From Cladophialophora immunda (taxonomy: Eukaryota > Ascomycota > Eurotiomycetes > Chaetothyriales > Herpotrichiellaceae), in the NCBI RefSeq assembly GCF_000835495.1, contig NW_015622544.1:2136855-2200854 (forward strand): DNA of 64,000 nt, written 5' to 3'. The translations under genes were made by a program, and so were the position numbers. The notes below the pieces were generated by a model, which did no database searches, was not told the DNA's origin, and saw only the letters and a program-made list of their open reading frames with translations. Shown here piece by piece: positions 47,467 through 58,139 of the stretch (the first letter of the stretch is position 1; each line of letters begins with the position of its first letter).

Positions 47467-47941
47467 ATGGCCACATCGACCACCACGCAGGTCGCCCAGG
47501 GCGAGTCCATCCACGATGTCCTCCAGGCCTACAACGTCCATCACACAGGGACCGAAGAAGACTCACCGGCGCAGGAGGCCGTTCATCACCCCCGAGGACC
47601 GATAAATCCACCTGCCAACGCTTCAAGCACAACAACGCAGGAGCAGCATCGGGAATGGCAAGTCGAGGCATACAGCTCGCGGCGTCGAGTGCCGGGCTAC
47701 CGTGAAACGAACAGAAGCGTGCGGTCAGCTCGTCCTGCTGGGACGAGTTCGGGCGAAGAGGTGATTGTCGGCGCAATGTTTCTGGGAGTGTGGGTGATTG
47801 CAGTGAGTGGTGCTGCCTGCGACGACAGGAACAGCGAGTGTACTAATATTCCACAACAAGGGCGTCAATCGGGTCTGGAGAGCGACGGGCGGTCGGCTCA
47901 ACGATAGGATTTTCCGCTACGAGGTCGGCGGCGAATGGTGA
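47467..47941 (+). CDS. Small spliced protein with one membrane segment, unknown
   Basis: Two exons, 47467-47802 and 47861-47941, encode 138 residues. The 58-nt intron has a GTGAGT donor and a near-ideal TACTAAT branch point before its AG. Reading through it would give a different, disordered tail, whereas splicing gives GVNRVWRATGGRLNDRIFRYEV and a stop. The start sits in a good context (ACCATCATGG). The N-terminal 90 residues are polar and rich in Thr, Gln, His and Arg. A hydrophobic segment follows (VIVGAMFLGVWVIAGV), then a basic C-terminus, so a single-pass or tail-anchored membrane protein is likely. I do not recognise a family. It lies between the divergent extradiol dioxygenase and a decayed cupin gene. 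Confidence 0.5.
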
Positions 47942-48023
47942 TACTCTCTTGAAACTGGCTAGAGGTCGTTCGAACAAAGACCTAGATTTTGGTGTGATAT
48001 TCACGATAGCTGCCCAGTCGTCG

Positions 48024-48574
48024 CTATCCAGGGGTTTTATCAATGCCTCCTTCGTCTTCTCCTAGCACTTGGTCCTTGATCTTGACGGGATCGGCACTCT
48101 GCAATGCAAAAAATCATGCGCAGCCATGAATCTTGACTCAGGTTCCTCCATTCGTGGTTCGTGCCTCTTTGTGCCACCACGTCGCCTGCCTTCAACACCC
48201 TGGATTCTCCTGGGTCGAGTATCAGTTCTACCTCGCCTTGTAGCACTACGCCAAAGTCATGATAGTGTCCTGTGCATTGGGGATGTGTATCCTGGTGAAA
48301 AGTCCACGGTGCGTACGACGGTGCCGCCTGGAACAACCAGAGTGGGAGCATCTTCCAGGAACGATGTGTATGTCTCAATGTCCTTGTTCTCGTCCATGTT
48401 GGCGGGGAGTCAGTCAGCGGCGTCCATGAGCATGAACTCCATGGCTGCGCCCGAGGGTGCCTTAGTTGGCACGGCGTCGGTGAAGATGGCTTTCCCGGAC
48501 TCGTTGTGCCACGTGATGTGTCGGTGTAGTGGGCGAAGTGGACTATTGATACTGGTATTGTGAGGCTGAGACAT
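48024..48574 (-). pseudogene. Decayed cupin-domain gene
   Basis: The remnant starts at ATG 48574 and ends near the TAG at 48024. Successive pieces of a fungal cupin_2 prot­ein are readable but in different frames. Piece one is ITWHNESGKAIFTDAVP through AMEFMLMDAAD, ended by an in-frame TGA at 48410-48412. Piece two, in the same frame, is NMDENKDIETYTSFLEDAP to VDFSPGYTSPMHRTLS. A shift near 48257-48262 leads to DFGVVLQGEVELILDPG and GDVVAQRGTNHEWRN. A second shift, at the run of six T (48108-48113 on the plus strand as A), leads to ADPVKIKDQVLGEDEGG. The barrel motif with its metal-binding His/Glu area is split by the first shift. No intron can absorb these lesions. Three independent breaks make a pseudogene much more likely than sequence error, though the homopolymer shift alone could be an error. 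Confidence 0.75.
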
Positions 48575-49311
48575 GATGGGCGGACGGTTATCTGAGACAG
48601 AACCAGGCCTGAGCATCAGTCAGTCGGTAAGGAATTTGGAGTGATAGGAGGGAAGGTGAGGCCCCAGCCAAACAGAGACGGATGCCATTCAACTTTCCTA
48701 AACCACGTCCCTTTCAGGCCAGTCGATGTTGGAGGCCATGTGCGAATAGCCGGACGCCTCTAAACGCCCTAAACGGCTCTCCGGGACAGGTCTGGTGTCT
48801 GGAAGTATCAGTCAATCTGTACTGTGCTCAAGAGATATGAAGTAACCAACCAGCCGGCTTCCCTCCGTGGGTGACACGTCCGGAGCCATATCATTCCGAT
48901 AGGGACAGCATCCGACGCTGTGTTGCCCAGGGGTGGCCAGTGTTGTTGGTCCCGAACCTTTGGCGTACGAGGGCCGAGATGGAACTCGAGGCTGATGTTG
49001 TATGGGGGTGTTGGTGATCGGATGATGGAGAAACGGCTCAAAATCCGTTGGCCGACTCTCACCACTCATTCCTTACTACCAGCACAACTAATAGCGGGCA
49101 GTGAGATTCTCCCTTGCAAACTCCCGGACTCTCAAACTCTGGGGAAGAACGAAAATGGCCCATTCTAGTCTGTCTTGGTTACATACTATATCCAGCCGTT
49201 CGTCTGTTGCGGGCAGTCATGAAAGAAGAACCACTACGGTCGAATTAACTGCTTGGACCCTCGATGCTGTGACCGCAGCCGCAGTTGTGACACCCTCTAC
49301 CAGCCCAGAAA
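48575..49311. promoter_or_regulatory. Intergenic region, cupin remnant / FAD monooxygenase
   Basis: A 737-bp interval between the former start of the minus-strand cupin remnant and the plus-strand monooxygenase. It was probably once a divergent promoter. No gene is supported. Confidence 0.45.
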
Positions 49312-51663
49312 ATGTCCCCAGCCATCGAAATCCCAGTCCTATCGAATGGAACAAATGGGATCAAGCAACAACATCATATTCCTAATCAGGGTCTGAAGAT
49401 CATCGTCGTCGGCGGAGGCATTGGAGGACTCACTGCAGCCATTGCGCTGCGCAACCAAGGTCATCATGTCGACGTCTATGAACAGTCCAAGTTTGCCAAC
49501 GAGGTCGGCGCCGCGATCCACATGACGCCCAATGCGATGGGAGCCTTGAAATACATTGGGATAGATCCAAGAGACGCAGGCGCTGTCAGACTGGAGTTGG
49601 TGCGTTCGGTTTTCCGTCTATTCAAGCAATGATCTTGTCATCATTTCAACTGACCGCAAAGGCTAAAGTCGAGGTTCCTGTCTTCTCAAAACGAAGCCTT
49701 TCGCGTTACGCCCAACAATGATAGCAATAGATGGCAGGATGTAGGTTGACACAGCTCTGGTTGAAAGGGTTTGTGTTTTGCTAACCAATCCCTCAGGCAT
49801 GGGTTCTGGCGCATCGAGCTCACCTGCACAGCCAACTGAAGGCGAAGGCGGCTGCCATCGAAGGACCCGGAGAGCCAGTTCAACTCATCACATCGGCGCG
49901 GGTCGAGACAGCTGACGCCCAGACAGCCACAATCACTCTCTCAGATGGCTCTCAACGCACCGCAGATGTATTGATAGGCGCAGATGGAGTCCACTCCAAG
50001 ACACGGTCGGCATTATGTCTCCACACCAAGGTGTCGCCTCCGTTCAAAGGCAAACACAATGCCTTTCGATTTACCATGCCGCGTAAACTCGGCCTGGCGG
50101 ACCCAGACACAGAGAAACTGGTCAACATCAACGGGGCCATGGACCTGTGGTATTCGGAGGATAGGAAGATTGTGCTCTACTCGACCTCATACAACGAGAT
50201 ATTGAACTTCGTCTGCATCCACCCTGCCGAACTGTCCGAGAGCTCCGATGACTATCAGACCGCCGCCTCGGTTGAGAGACTGCTGGATGTTTACGCAGAC
50301 TTCCATCCCAGCTTGGTGAAGCTGTTGAGTAAGGTCGACCCTGCCGAGCTCAAAGTGTACCGGCTGTATGACATGCCGACGCTTTCGACCTACGTATCGG
50401 GTCGGTTGGCTGTCATCGGCGACGCCGCTCATCCGTTCACGCCTCATTTGGCTCAAGGAGGCGCAATGGCGATCGAAGATGGTATTTCACTCGGCATCAT
50501 GCTTGACAAAGACGTCACTCCTCAAGAAGTCCCGGAGCGTCTGCAACTGTACAACCAAGCCCGACACCACCGGTCATCGACGATCCAAGAGTACAGCCGA
50601 TTGGTTGGAGGCGATGGAATTGATACTAATAGCGACGGAAAAGTGCACCAATTGAAAGGTACACTCATTCTCCCGCCCTGTCTCTACTCATGGGCCGGAC
50701 TGACCCAATGTGATAGTCCACGAGTACATCGAATATGGATTCAGCCACAACGAAGTCCACGCGTCATCACAGATCCTCCAAGACTACAAATGGAAGAAAC
50801 TCGGCCCTGGGCTGCGATGGCGACAACCGACCGTATTTGGCCCTCTGCCTGGACCACGTCAGGCGTTGGATGGCGCCACATACCGCTCGACTTTGGGCCA
50901 GACGCTTCTCACCAAAGCGACTTTCAAGTTCAAGACTAGTGCCACACTCCTTCGCACCCTGTTCCCCAACTCCCACTACAGTTTCATACTGTCCGACAGC
51001 GTAGCATATGCTTCGTTCTCGATCGAGTCGTTCCACAACCTCGCCTGGCTGAGCGGCCACGGTTACGACCTCCTGGCATTATACATCTACGGTGTCCAGT
51101 ACGAGGACACACAGGGACGGCGGAGGAAAGGCACATACTGTCCCATCATGTTCGAGAACATGGCCGACCCCATCATCACGGGCCGCGACGAACTCGGCTT
51201 CGGCAAAGTATTTTCTGACCTGGACATTCGTCGCACCAACACCACCTTTGAGGCAGTCCTGTCATGGAAGGGAGCACAGTGGGGGCACTTCAAGCTGAAT
51301 GAGCTCAGGCCAGAAACGGTCGAGGAGACGATTGGCCAGCCTAATGGTGACGGCGGCGGTGACGGCGGCGAGGGCAGACTTCTTCACAAGTACATTCCCA
51401 CGACGGGCGGGAAGGGGAAGCCGGACGCCGACTACGACGTGCTCGTGCTTGACGAACCAGGAGCGTCGACTCTGCAATCCAAGTTTGTGTCTGCAACGAA
51501 AAACGTCGATTTCAAGATCGAAAGCCTGGGTGCCCAGAAGTTGCCGACGCTGCATCCTTTCGTTGACCGCCTTGCTGAAATTCCCGTCTTCGAGGTCGTC
51601 GAGGCCACGGTCAACGAGTACCGCGGCGTGTCGGATTGTTCGGTGGCAGAGAGACTGAATTGA
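49312..51663 (+). CDS. FAD monooxygenase fused to acetoacetate-decarboxylase-like domain
   Basis: Four exons join in phase: 49312-49599, 49669-49740, 49797-50658 and 50717-51663 (722 residues; introns 69, 56 and 58 nt). Residues about 25-405 form a salicylate-hydroxylase-type group A flavoprotein monooxygenase: the dinucleotide motif VVGGGIGGLTAAIAL, LIGADGVHSKTR (DG motif) and GDAAHPFTPHLAQGG (second FAD motif). The third intron joins this domain in phase to an ADC-like domain from about residue 430: FGPLPGPRQALDGATY, SHYSFILSDSVAYASFS, YCPIMFENMADPIITGR, DELGFGKVFSDLDI and EAVLSWKGAQWGHFKL. The Lys in DELGFGK aligns plausibly with the Schiff-base Lys region of acetoacetate decarboxylases. 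A Gly/Asp-rich linker lies within the ADC part. A hydroxylase and a decarboxylase-fold lyase in one chain suggest sequential steps on one aromatic substrate. Both halves look intact. Confidence 0.85.
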
Positions 51664-52431
51664 GATGGAGACTGATACACACTGATATTGCTAGTTGAGG
51701 TTATGCGCCATTTTTCGGTTGGGAAGGTAGTCACTGCTAAGCTCGTTTTGCGGTATTGCTCCCATCCACCCTTGTCATCAGGATCGTAGATTCGTATGGC
51801 CTGGGCCAGGATCGTCCGCCAGATCCAACTCGCTGTTTTATAAAACTACTGTTCCGGTGATTTTTTTTTGATGCTGCAATTGCTCATTCATGCATCATCA
51901 TCAAACAGAGATAGGCGAGTCTCCCCGACTATTTTGGAAGATCACATCCTATTCGAAATCTTCTGAGTTGGGTTTCTGTGCACGGACGACTGCAAATGAG
52001 GGTTGGGTGCGTTCTTATTCGCTCATTGTCACGGTTGACAGACCTTTATCTACTATAGTGCCTAATAATTCGCCACTACTGGCGAGATATTCCGTCTTTT
52101 CGCCGTTAAGGCAGGGAATCGAGGCACTATCCTGACACTCATGTTGTGTGGGTTGACGAGGAAACCGAAGAACTGACATACCCAAAAGTCCCCCCAAAAA
52201 CATGCCTTTGTACATCGTTAGCATGAGCAGAGAAGGTGGATGGGGTCGAGTAGCAAGTTTTCTAGTGTATTCGCCGACTACTTTTATCTCTCAGTGTTTT
52301 CATTGCATTTGGCCCAAAATGGGTCTCCACAAAATCGCCCTCGTTCTTGTCTCTCCATTGCAGCCTTCCTGCTACCGAGAGCCTGATGTTGTGAGGTACT
52401 AACTCAAATCGTCTGGTCCCTGATTGTCGTC
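51664..52431. other. Convergent intergenic region, monooxygenase / P450
   Basis: The monooxygenase (plus) and the P450 (minus) end toward each other across 768 bp, which should hold both terminators. Frames here are short and unrecognised. Confidence 0.5.
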
Positions 52432-54406
52432 TTAAATGCCCTGCTGGGGGTGACGCGCCTTGAAAATGACGGGGAGGTGGCTAGGTTTCATGAACCACAT
52501 GGTCGTCCAAGTCAACTCGAACGTCGGGTCCGCGAGTTCCATGTCGAAGTGGCGAAACAGTTCCACCAGCGTCTTGTTCAGCTCGAGAATGCTGATGTGT
52601 CGTCCGGAGCAAATTCTCGAGCCTTGACCGAACTGAAATACACACAGAATGGGGACGTTAGTTGTCGACAGTAATATACTCGGTTAAATGAGGTGGAGAC
52701 AGCTGGAGGAGTATCGAGACGAGAAAAAACTGACCTGGAGCATGTACTTGTTCATCAGCCTCTCGTCTCGCTCGAACCATCGCTCTGGCCGGAACAGATC
52801 TGCGTCGGGCCCGAAGATGCTTTGGTCGCGATGCAACACATATGGGTTCATGCCGATCCGTGTCTATGTGTTCCGGGCCGCCGTCTCTGATTAGTATCAC
52901 GTTTTATATACACGAGACACTGAGAAAACTTACGCCGGCGGGCAGAAACTTCCCTGCGATCGTGCAGCCGCCCTCCGGGACGTGCCGGGGCAGGATAAAA
53001 GCCACCGAGGGATGGACGCGCATTCCTTCCTTGATCACGGCCTGGAGATACGGCAAAGGCTGGGTTTCGCGCAGTTTGGCCGACCGGGACAGTGTCTTGT
53101 TCTTCTCGGCTTCGTCAATCTCGTCTTTCAGCCGCTTGTATGCTCCGGGGTTTTTGAGGAGATGGTATAGAGTGCCTGTCAGGGCGATACCGGTGGTGTC
53201 TGAGCCGGCTCCACTAGAACCAAGGGGAAAAAAAATATATGGTAAGTGGATCGAATCAGCGACAACGCGCGGTTTGGCATTTTGGCCGACTTACATCACC
53301 ATGGTACAGGTGCGGAAGAGCTGGTCCATACTGAACCCGACCGGGTCCTTCTCGTGAGACTTGAGAAATCGAGAGAGCAGGTCTCTTCGGTCTGTCGACC
53401 TGCCTTGTCTTTCCTTGACCTCGCGGACCGCCATCTAACGACACTGTCAGTAGTGGAGTAGACCGGTGGGATGACGAGCTGACGTTGATCAGTTCTCCGG
53501 TTGGCGGAGACACAAAGAGCTTCAGCAATGGATTGCCCAAAAGCAACCAGTGGTAAGTAAAGGCTTGACCGACCACCGAGGTATACCATAAGATGGTATC
53601 GATGAGCTTGGTCGAGTCGTCGACGTCTTTGGCATACTTCATAAACCCGAAGCGCTTGGACAAGGTCAATTCACCGATCACGTCGAAAGCGTACCACTGG
53701 AACCATTGCGCCATGTTCATCGGGATACCTTTGGTGCCTAGCTCTTGGATGCGAGTGACCAAGTACTCGACGGAGCTATCGACGTATTGCTCGAGCTCGA
53801 CGATCGAGGTCATGGCGAAGGCTGCCGACGTATGTCGCGAGAGTTTGTTGTGCAGGGCATTATCAAGCACCGAAAACTGATGGATGCCGTACACATCGGG
53901 GAAGCCGAATAACCTGTAGAAATCGGTCTGGGAAATGAGGATACGGTCATCACACAAACTCTCACTTTTTCGACGAAGCAGACAAAGGAAAGGAAGGCGA
54001 TGGATACCTTGGGAAACTTGCTCGAGATGCTGTAAAGCAGCTCCACGGCTTTCGGGTCGTTGGTCGTCACCTCGTTGGGGCCTGTTCGAACAAGGGGACC
54101 TGGCCAGCCACCACTCAGAAAAGAAATGCTTGGTTTGTTCCCAGGAGACAGCTCCCACTAACCATATTTCCTATGCAGTTCCAGCTCGGTCCTCTCCGTG
54201 TGGCCCGCGAAGACCTCGTTGACCCTCCATGCTCGAGTGACGGATGCAAGCCAAGGGCCGGGGATCGAGGTCAAGCCATTGAAATACCGCCGCTTGATGG
54301 AACGAACAATGAAGAATACAAACACCGCGACTGGGAGGTATACCCAGTTCCCCCACGACAGCTGCTCAAGGAGCTTCGCGTTGAGGTTTGGACTGACGAC
54401 TAGCAT
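52432..54406 (-). CDS. Pisatin-demethylase-like cytochrome P450
   Basis: Seven exons on the complement are joined in phase, starting with 54163-54406 and about 54008-54081 and ending at the TAA at 52432 (roughly 500 residues). The N-terminus is a membrane anchor (LPVAVFVFFIVRSI) and then the hinge TSIPGPWLAS. Following blocks are KYGPNEVTTNDPKAVELLY, TDFYRLFGFPDVYG and NMAQWFQWYAFDVIGELTLS. The I-helix is GAGSDTTGIALTG, ExxR lies in KEGMRVHPSVAF, the PERF segment is FRPERWFER, and the heme loop is FGQGSRICSGRHIS. All catalytic motifs are present. Family members O-demethylate or hydroxylate phenolic compounds such as pisatin or benzoate derivatives; the real substrate is unknown. The gene is divergent from a related P450 at 55733, suggesting duplication and shared control. 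Confidence 0.9.
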
Positions 54407-55732
54407 TATGCTGGATTCGGGTCAGGAGAATCTGTAGAATAGCAACGAATACCACCAGCAAGGCAATGGCTCTTATTGGGGTGTTGACATGTCCCAGCCT
54501 TATCATCATGGGCATTCCAGGGAAACCCCCGCAATCAGAGACGAACCACTCGCCCGGAGCACAGACGATACTCGAAGGTACCCCAGCCCGGATGGAGAGG
54601 TTTGTATTTTATGGAGTTGCGGAGGGAGGAGAGAATATCAGAGGAGAGATGAGTGGAATGTGGGGAGAAGAACTAACCATTCTATGCTCCTCTGATCTCA
54701 GATTTGGCATAGCCCCCTTAAGTAAACCTAGTAACGGGCCTTTTCTAGCTACCTGGGAGAACAAAGTCAGGTTCGATGTCTCGTGGCCTACGAGATATTG
54801 AGGTTGACTGCGCGGCATCAAGAGACGACTGTCTTTGGTTACAGCACTGAACCCATAACCAGGACTCTTCGCTGGAATATCTGCTCCCTCCACAAGCCAA
54901 GGTACCGGGTATCGAACAGTCAATCCTTCCTCCGCCATCTTTGTTGTGGACTGCCTGTGCCTCAGTCTATTCGTCGTCTTCATTAAAAAAAAAAGCGGTC
55001 AAGTTGTGCCAGTCGACGGCACTGCACATCCGAATCCGGAGGCATAATTGGCACAGTGTCTCGATTAGAACCCAAATGTCCTCGATCTCAAAATGCCGAG
55101 AATTCGAGTTGGTAACGTGCAAATTCCCGGCAGGGGGGAAGGGCTGAACGGCAGCCATAGGACCGACGGCGTGGATATTGGCTTATATCATGCCATTACT
55201 CACCTCACCCACCCCAGAAGATCCCGTACCCACAAGCAGCCGAAGAGTTCAAGGTTATGGGAGCCTGGCTCTGCGTTCAACTAAATACACAACACCCCGG
55301 ATTCCCCGGGTGACTCTTGTCGGGGCACTGGTGGACGCTTCAACGAGGCTGAATTCCCCCACATACTCCGGGCAAACCTCACACATTCACCAGTGGTCAG
55401 GCCTGAACGACGGCACTTGGCGTACTCGGTGCTGCCTACTCCACCCTGGCAGTCTTTTGGTGCTCCTCAGGCTTTCCGGGGCGCAGGACACGAGACACGA
55501 GAGTCGAGAAAACTCCCGAGCCGTTCTTGCAATCGATCACATCCTTTTTTCGAGCGGAGAGGTGGAAGCGCCACTCTAGTCAGGTTTCGGTAAGTGAGTT
55601 GCCATGTCGAATGCGTGGAGAAGCTCCCGATGCTCCTGCTGGTGATTCAAGAAATAATGCTTGGTCGCACACACACGGAGGAGGAGCCTTGCTAGCTTCC
55701 CTCATCGTATCACTAACACCACTCTCACCATC
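54407..55732. promoter_or_regulatory. 1.3 kb divergent promoter between two P450 genes
   Basis: The interval between the two P450 start codons contains no supportable gene. A 15-bp palindrome with a 5-nt spacer at 55296-55310 is the clearest candidate regulator site. Confidence 0.5.
55296..55310. promoter_or_regulatory. CCCGG-N5-CCGGG palindrome, candidate Zn2Cys6 site
   Basis: The sequence CCCGGATTCCCCGGG is an inverted repeat with a 5-nt spacer, located about 420 bp upstream of the plus-strand P450 and 890 bp from the minus-strand one. Zn2Cys6 dimers commonly bind spaced CGG inverted or everted repeats, so a regulator role is possible. This is inference only. Confidence 0.3.
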
Positions 55733-57715
55733 ATGATAGCATACACACTCTATCTGCCGGTCGTCCTGGTGGCATTGGTGGCCATCAGCTACCTCCACGT
55801 CGCTTTCAGGAAAGGGTTGAGAGAGATTCCAGGCCCGTTGCTGGCTCGATTCTCTTCCTTCTACCGCGTGGCGCTGGTCTACAATGGCGAAGCGCCCAAG
55901 CACTACCGCAACCTCCACGAGAAGTATGGACAGATCGTCCGCGTTGGGCCCAACGAAGTCTCGGTATCAGATCCTGACATGGTCCCCGTCATCTATGGCA
56001 TTGGATCCAAGTTTCTCAAGGTATGGATAAGCCCTGGGGATGACGGAATTCGACAATAAATGACTACGATCCAGACATCTTTCTAAAACATAGCTGCTGT
56101 CTTCTACAATGGGCAGGTCATCGACAGCATGTTCTCGACCCGAGACCCCGAGTACCACAAGAACCTGAAACGACCCGTGGCCCAGCTCTTCTCCATGACC
56201 AACATGAAGAACTACGAGCCGTACGCCGACGAATGTACGGGCTTGTTCATCGACGCCATGTGCGCGGTCGAAGGTCAGGTGCTCGACCTGGGCGTGTGGC
56301 TGCAGTATTATGCTTTTGACGTGATCGCCTATATCACGTTCCAGCGCAGATTCCGTTTCCTGGACGAACGCCGCGACGTCGACAATATGATCAGTGATCT
56401 CGATGCCGTCCAGGGATATCTCAAGCTGATCGGCCAGATCCCATGGGCACATCCTTATCTCCTGGGCAACCGGATTTTGGTCGGGTTGGCCAAGATGCTA
56501 GCGACAGTTCCAGATCCCCTGTATTCTTTCCTCAAGGTGTGTGCTTTGTCGTGCTTTCTGTGTGCATGCTTGGGTTTCCGTCCTGTGCCATTTTGTTGCT
56601 GCCGCTGCTGTTTCCGATGGACGAGCTCCACGAAGGCTGAAACCTCGAGGTCAAGATCACCGAAGACGAAATCCACCGCTACGACCACGAGGGCAGAACA
56701 TCTCAAGGCCAACGAACCGACTTCCTGGCCCAAATCCGACAGAAGACTGAAAAGGACGGGAAGATCACTCAGACGGACATGGTGAATCATCTGTCGAACA
56801 ACATGTAAGTCTCTGGTCGAGGCGTCTTTTTACTCGGTAGTCATGAATCTTGTCCTCTTCTGACATACAAACCTGCCACGCAGTATCGCAGGATCCGACA
56901 CCACGGCGATCTCGCTCCGAGCCATCTTCTACAACCTGATGAAACATCCACAGGTGTACCAGAAACTGCAGGCGGAAATTGACGAGGCGGACCGAGAAGG
57001 CAAACTGTCTCCCTACGTCACATACGAAGAATGTCTGCGTCTGCCGTATCTGTAGGTAGCACCCCATTCGCCTTGGATGGATCCGTCGGCTCATGTCTTG
57101 CTTCCAGACAAGCCGTGATGAAGGAAGCAATGCGCGTCCACCCTGGCGTCGGGCTGCCTCTCGAACGATACGTGCCTGCTGAAGGGGCGACGATCTGCGG
57201 CGTCTTCTTACCCGGCGGCACCAACGTGTTCATATCTGCCCCTGTTCTGCACTCGGACAAGAGAGTGTTCGGGCCAGATGCAGACCTATACCGACCCGAG
57301 AGGTGGATTGAGTCGTCTGAAGAGCAGCTGAAGGTGATGGAACGGAGCTTCCTGGCGGTAAGTCCTGTATCTGTGTTCTCTGTTTCTCCTTCTATTCTTC
57401 CTCCGTTCTTCTTCCTGGTCTTTCATATTCTCCCCCAAACAGTCCCTTCTTCCCCTTCCGTCATATCCCTCACCACCCACACTTCGATTCCAACAGGACT
57501 GACTGATAGCCTTTGTCGTACAGTTCGGCCACGGAGTCCGCACGTGCATAGGCAAGAACATTTCGATTCTGGAGATGGGCAAATTCGTCCCCCAGATCCT
57601 GCGGCATCTGGACGTGCAATGGGCGGGCGACAAGCCCGAGTGGGACACGCACTGCAATTTCTTCTGGAAGCAGACCAACATGCCCGTCGTGTTCAAGGTT
57701 CGCGAGAAGAGGTGA
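55733..57715 (+). CDS. Pisatin-demethylase-like cytochrome P450, possibly nonsense-mutated
   Basis: About six exons, ATG 55733 to TGA 57713-57715, roughly 500 residues. Features in order are the anchor TLYLPVVLVALVAISYL, KGLREIPGPLLARFSS, EKYGQIVRVGPNEVSV, FSMTNMKNYEPYADEC, LQYYAFDVIAYITFQRRF, I-helix IAGSDTTAISLRA, ExxR in KEAMRVHPGVGLP, LYRPERWIES and heme loop FGHGVRTCIGKNIS. Exon 1 ends at 56020. The acceptor that best matches the family (after 56074) reads TSF, then TAA at 56084-56086 where relatives have Tyr, then NIAAVFYNGQVIDSMF in frame. An AG 42 nt downstream (exon from 56117) avoids the stop but drops about 14 family-conserved columns. So the gene is either inactivated, alternatively spliced or affected by a base error. 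Other catalytic parts are intact. Confidence 0.78.
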
Positions 57716-58139
57716 GGGAGTAGCGCCGGCGACGACGTTGAGACGAGGCGGAAGAACCGGAAAAATGAAACACCACATGTAGTTGCGTTCCTCGCTACAG
57801 GGCCTCAAGTTGCAATCATGACGCTTAAACCCATGAAACTATCCTAGACATGACCTGTTTGTCACCTCTGTACCCTGCGTGGCCGTAATTCGGTATGTAT
57901 GCATACCTTTTCAACGGCCGAGACACATTCTCAGGTTTTGGGACCTCTGCAGCTCGGACCCTTCATGGGTGCTACGATGGATCACAACCATTGCTTTTTG
58001 ATCTTGTGGCAATCAACTTGATTAGCTCGGCTCTGAACCTCCCCTTTTCCCTTCGTTGGGCATTTTGACTCCCTCCGCCCTCCATTTCTGTGGGCGTCCT
58101 CCACTCTATCTCGTTCATATGCGTGCTTGGCCTCCAACT
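57716..58139. other. Convergent intergenic region, P450 / alcohol dehydrogenase
   Basis: A 424-bp gap where the plus-strand P450 and the minus-strand dehydrogenase end. No gene is seen. Confidence 0.5.

Noticed and set aside
57031..57723. 230-codon frame as an independent gene
   Set aside because: It mixes P450 exon and intron sequence; the P450 splice model explains the region.
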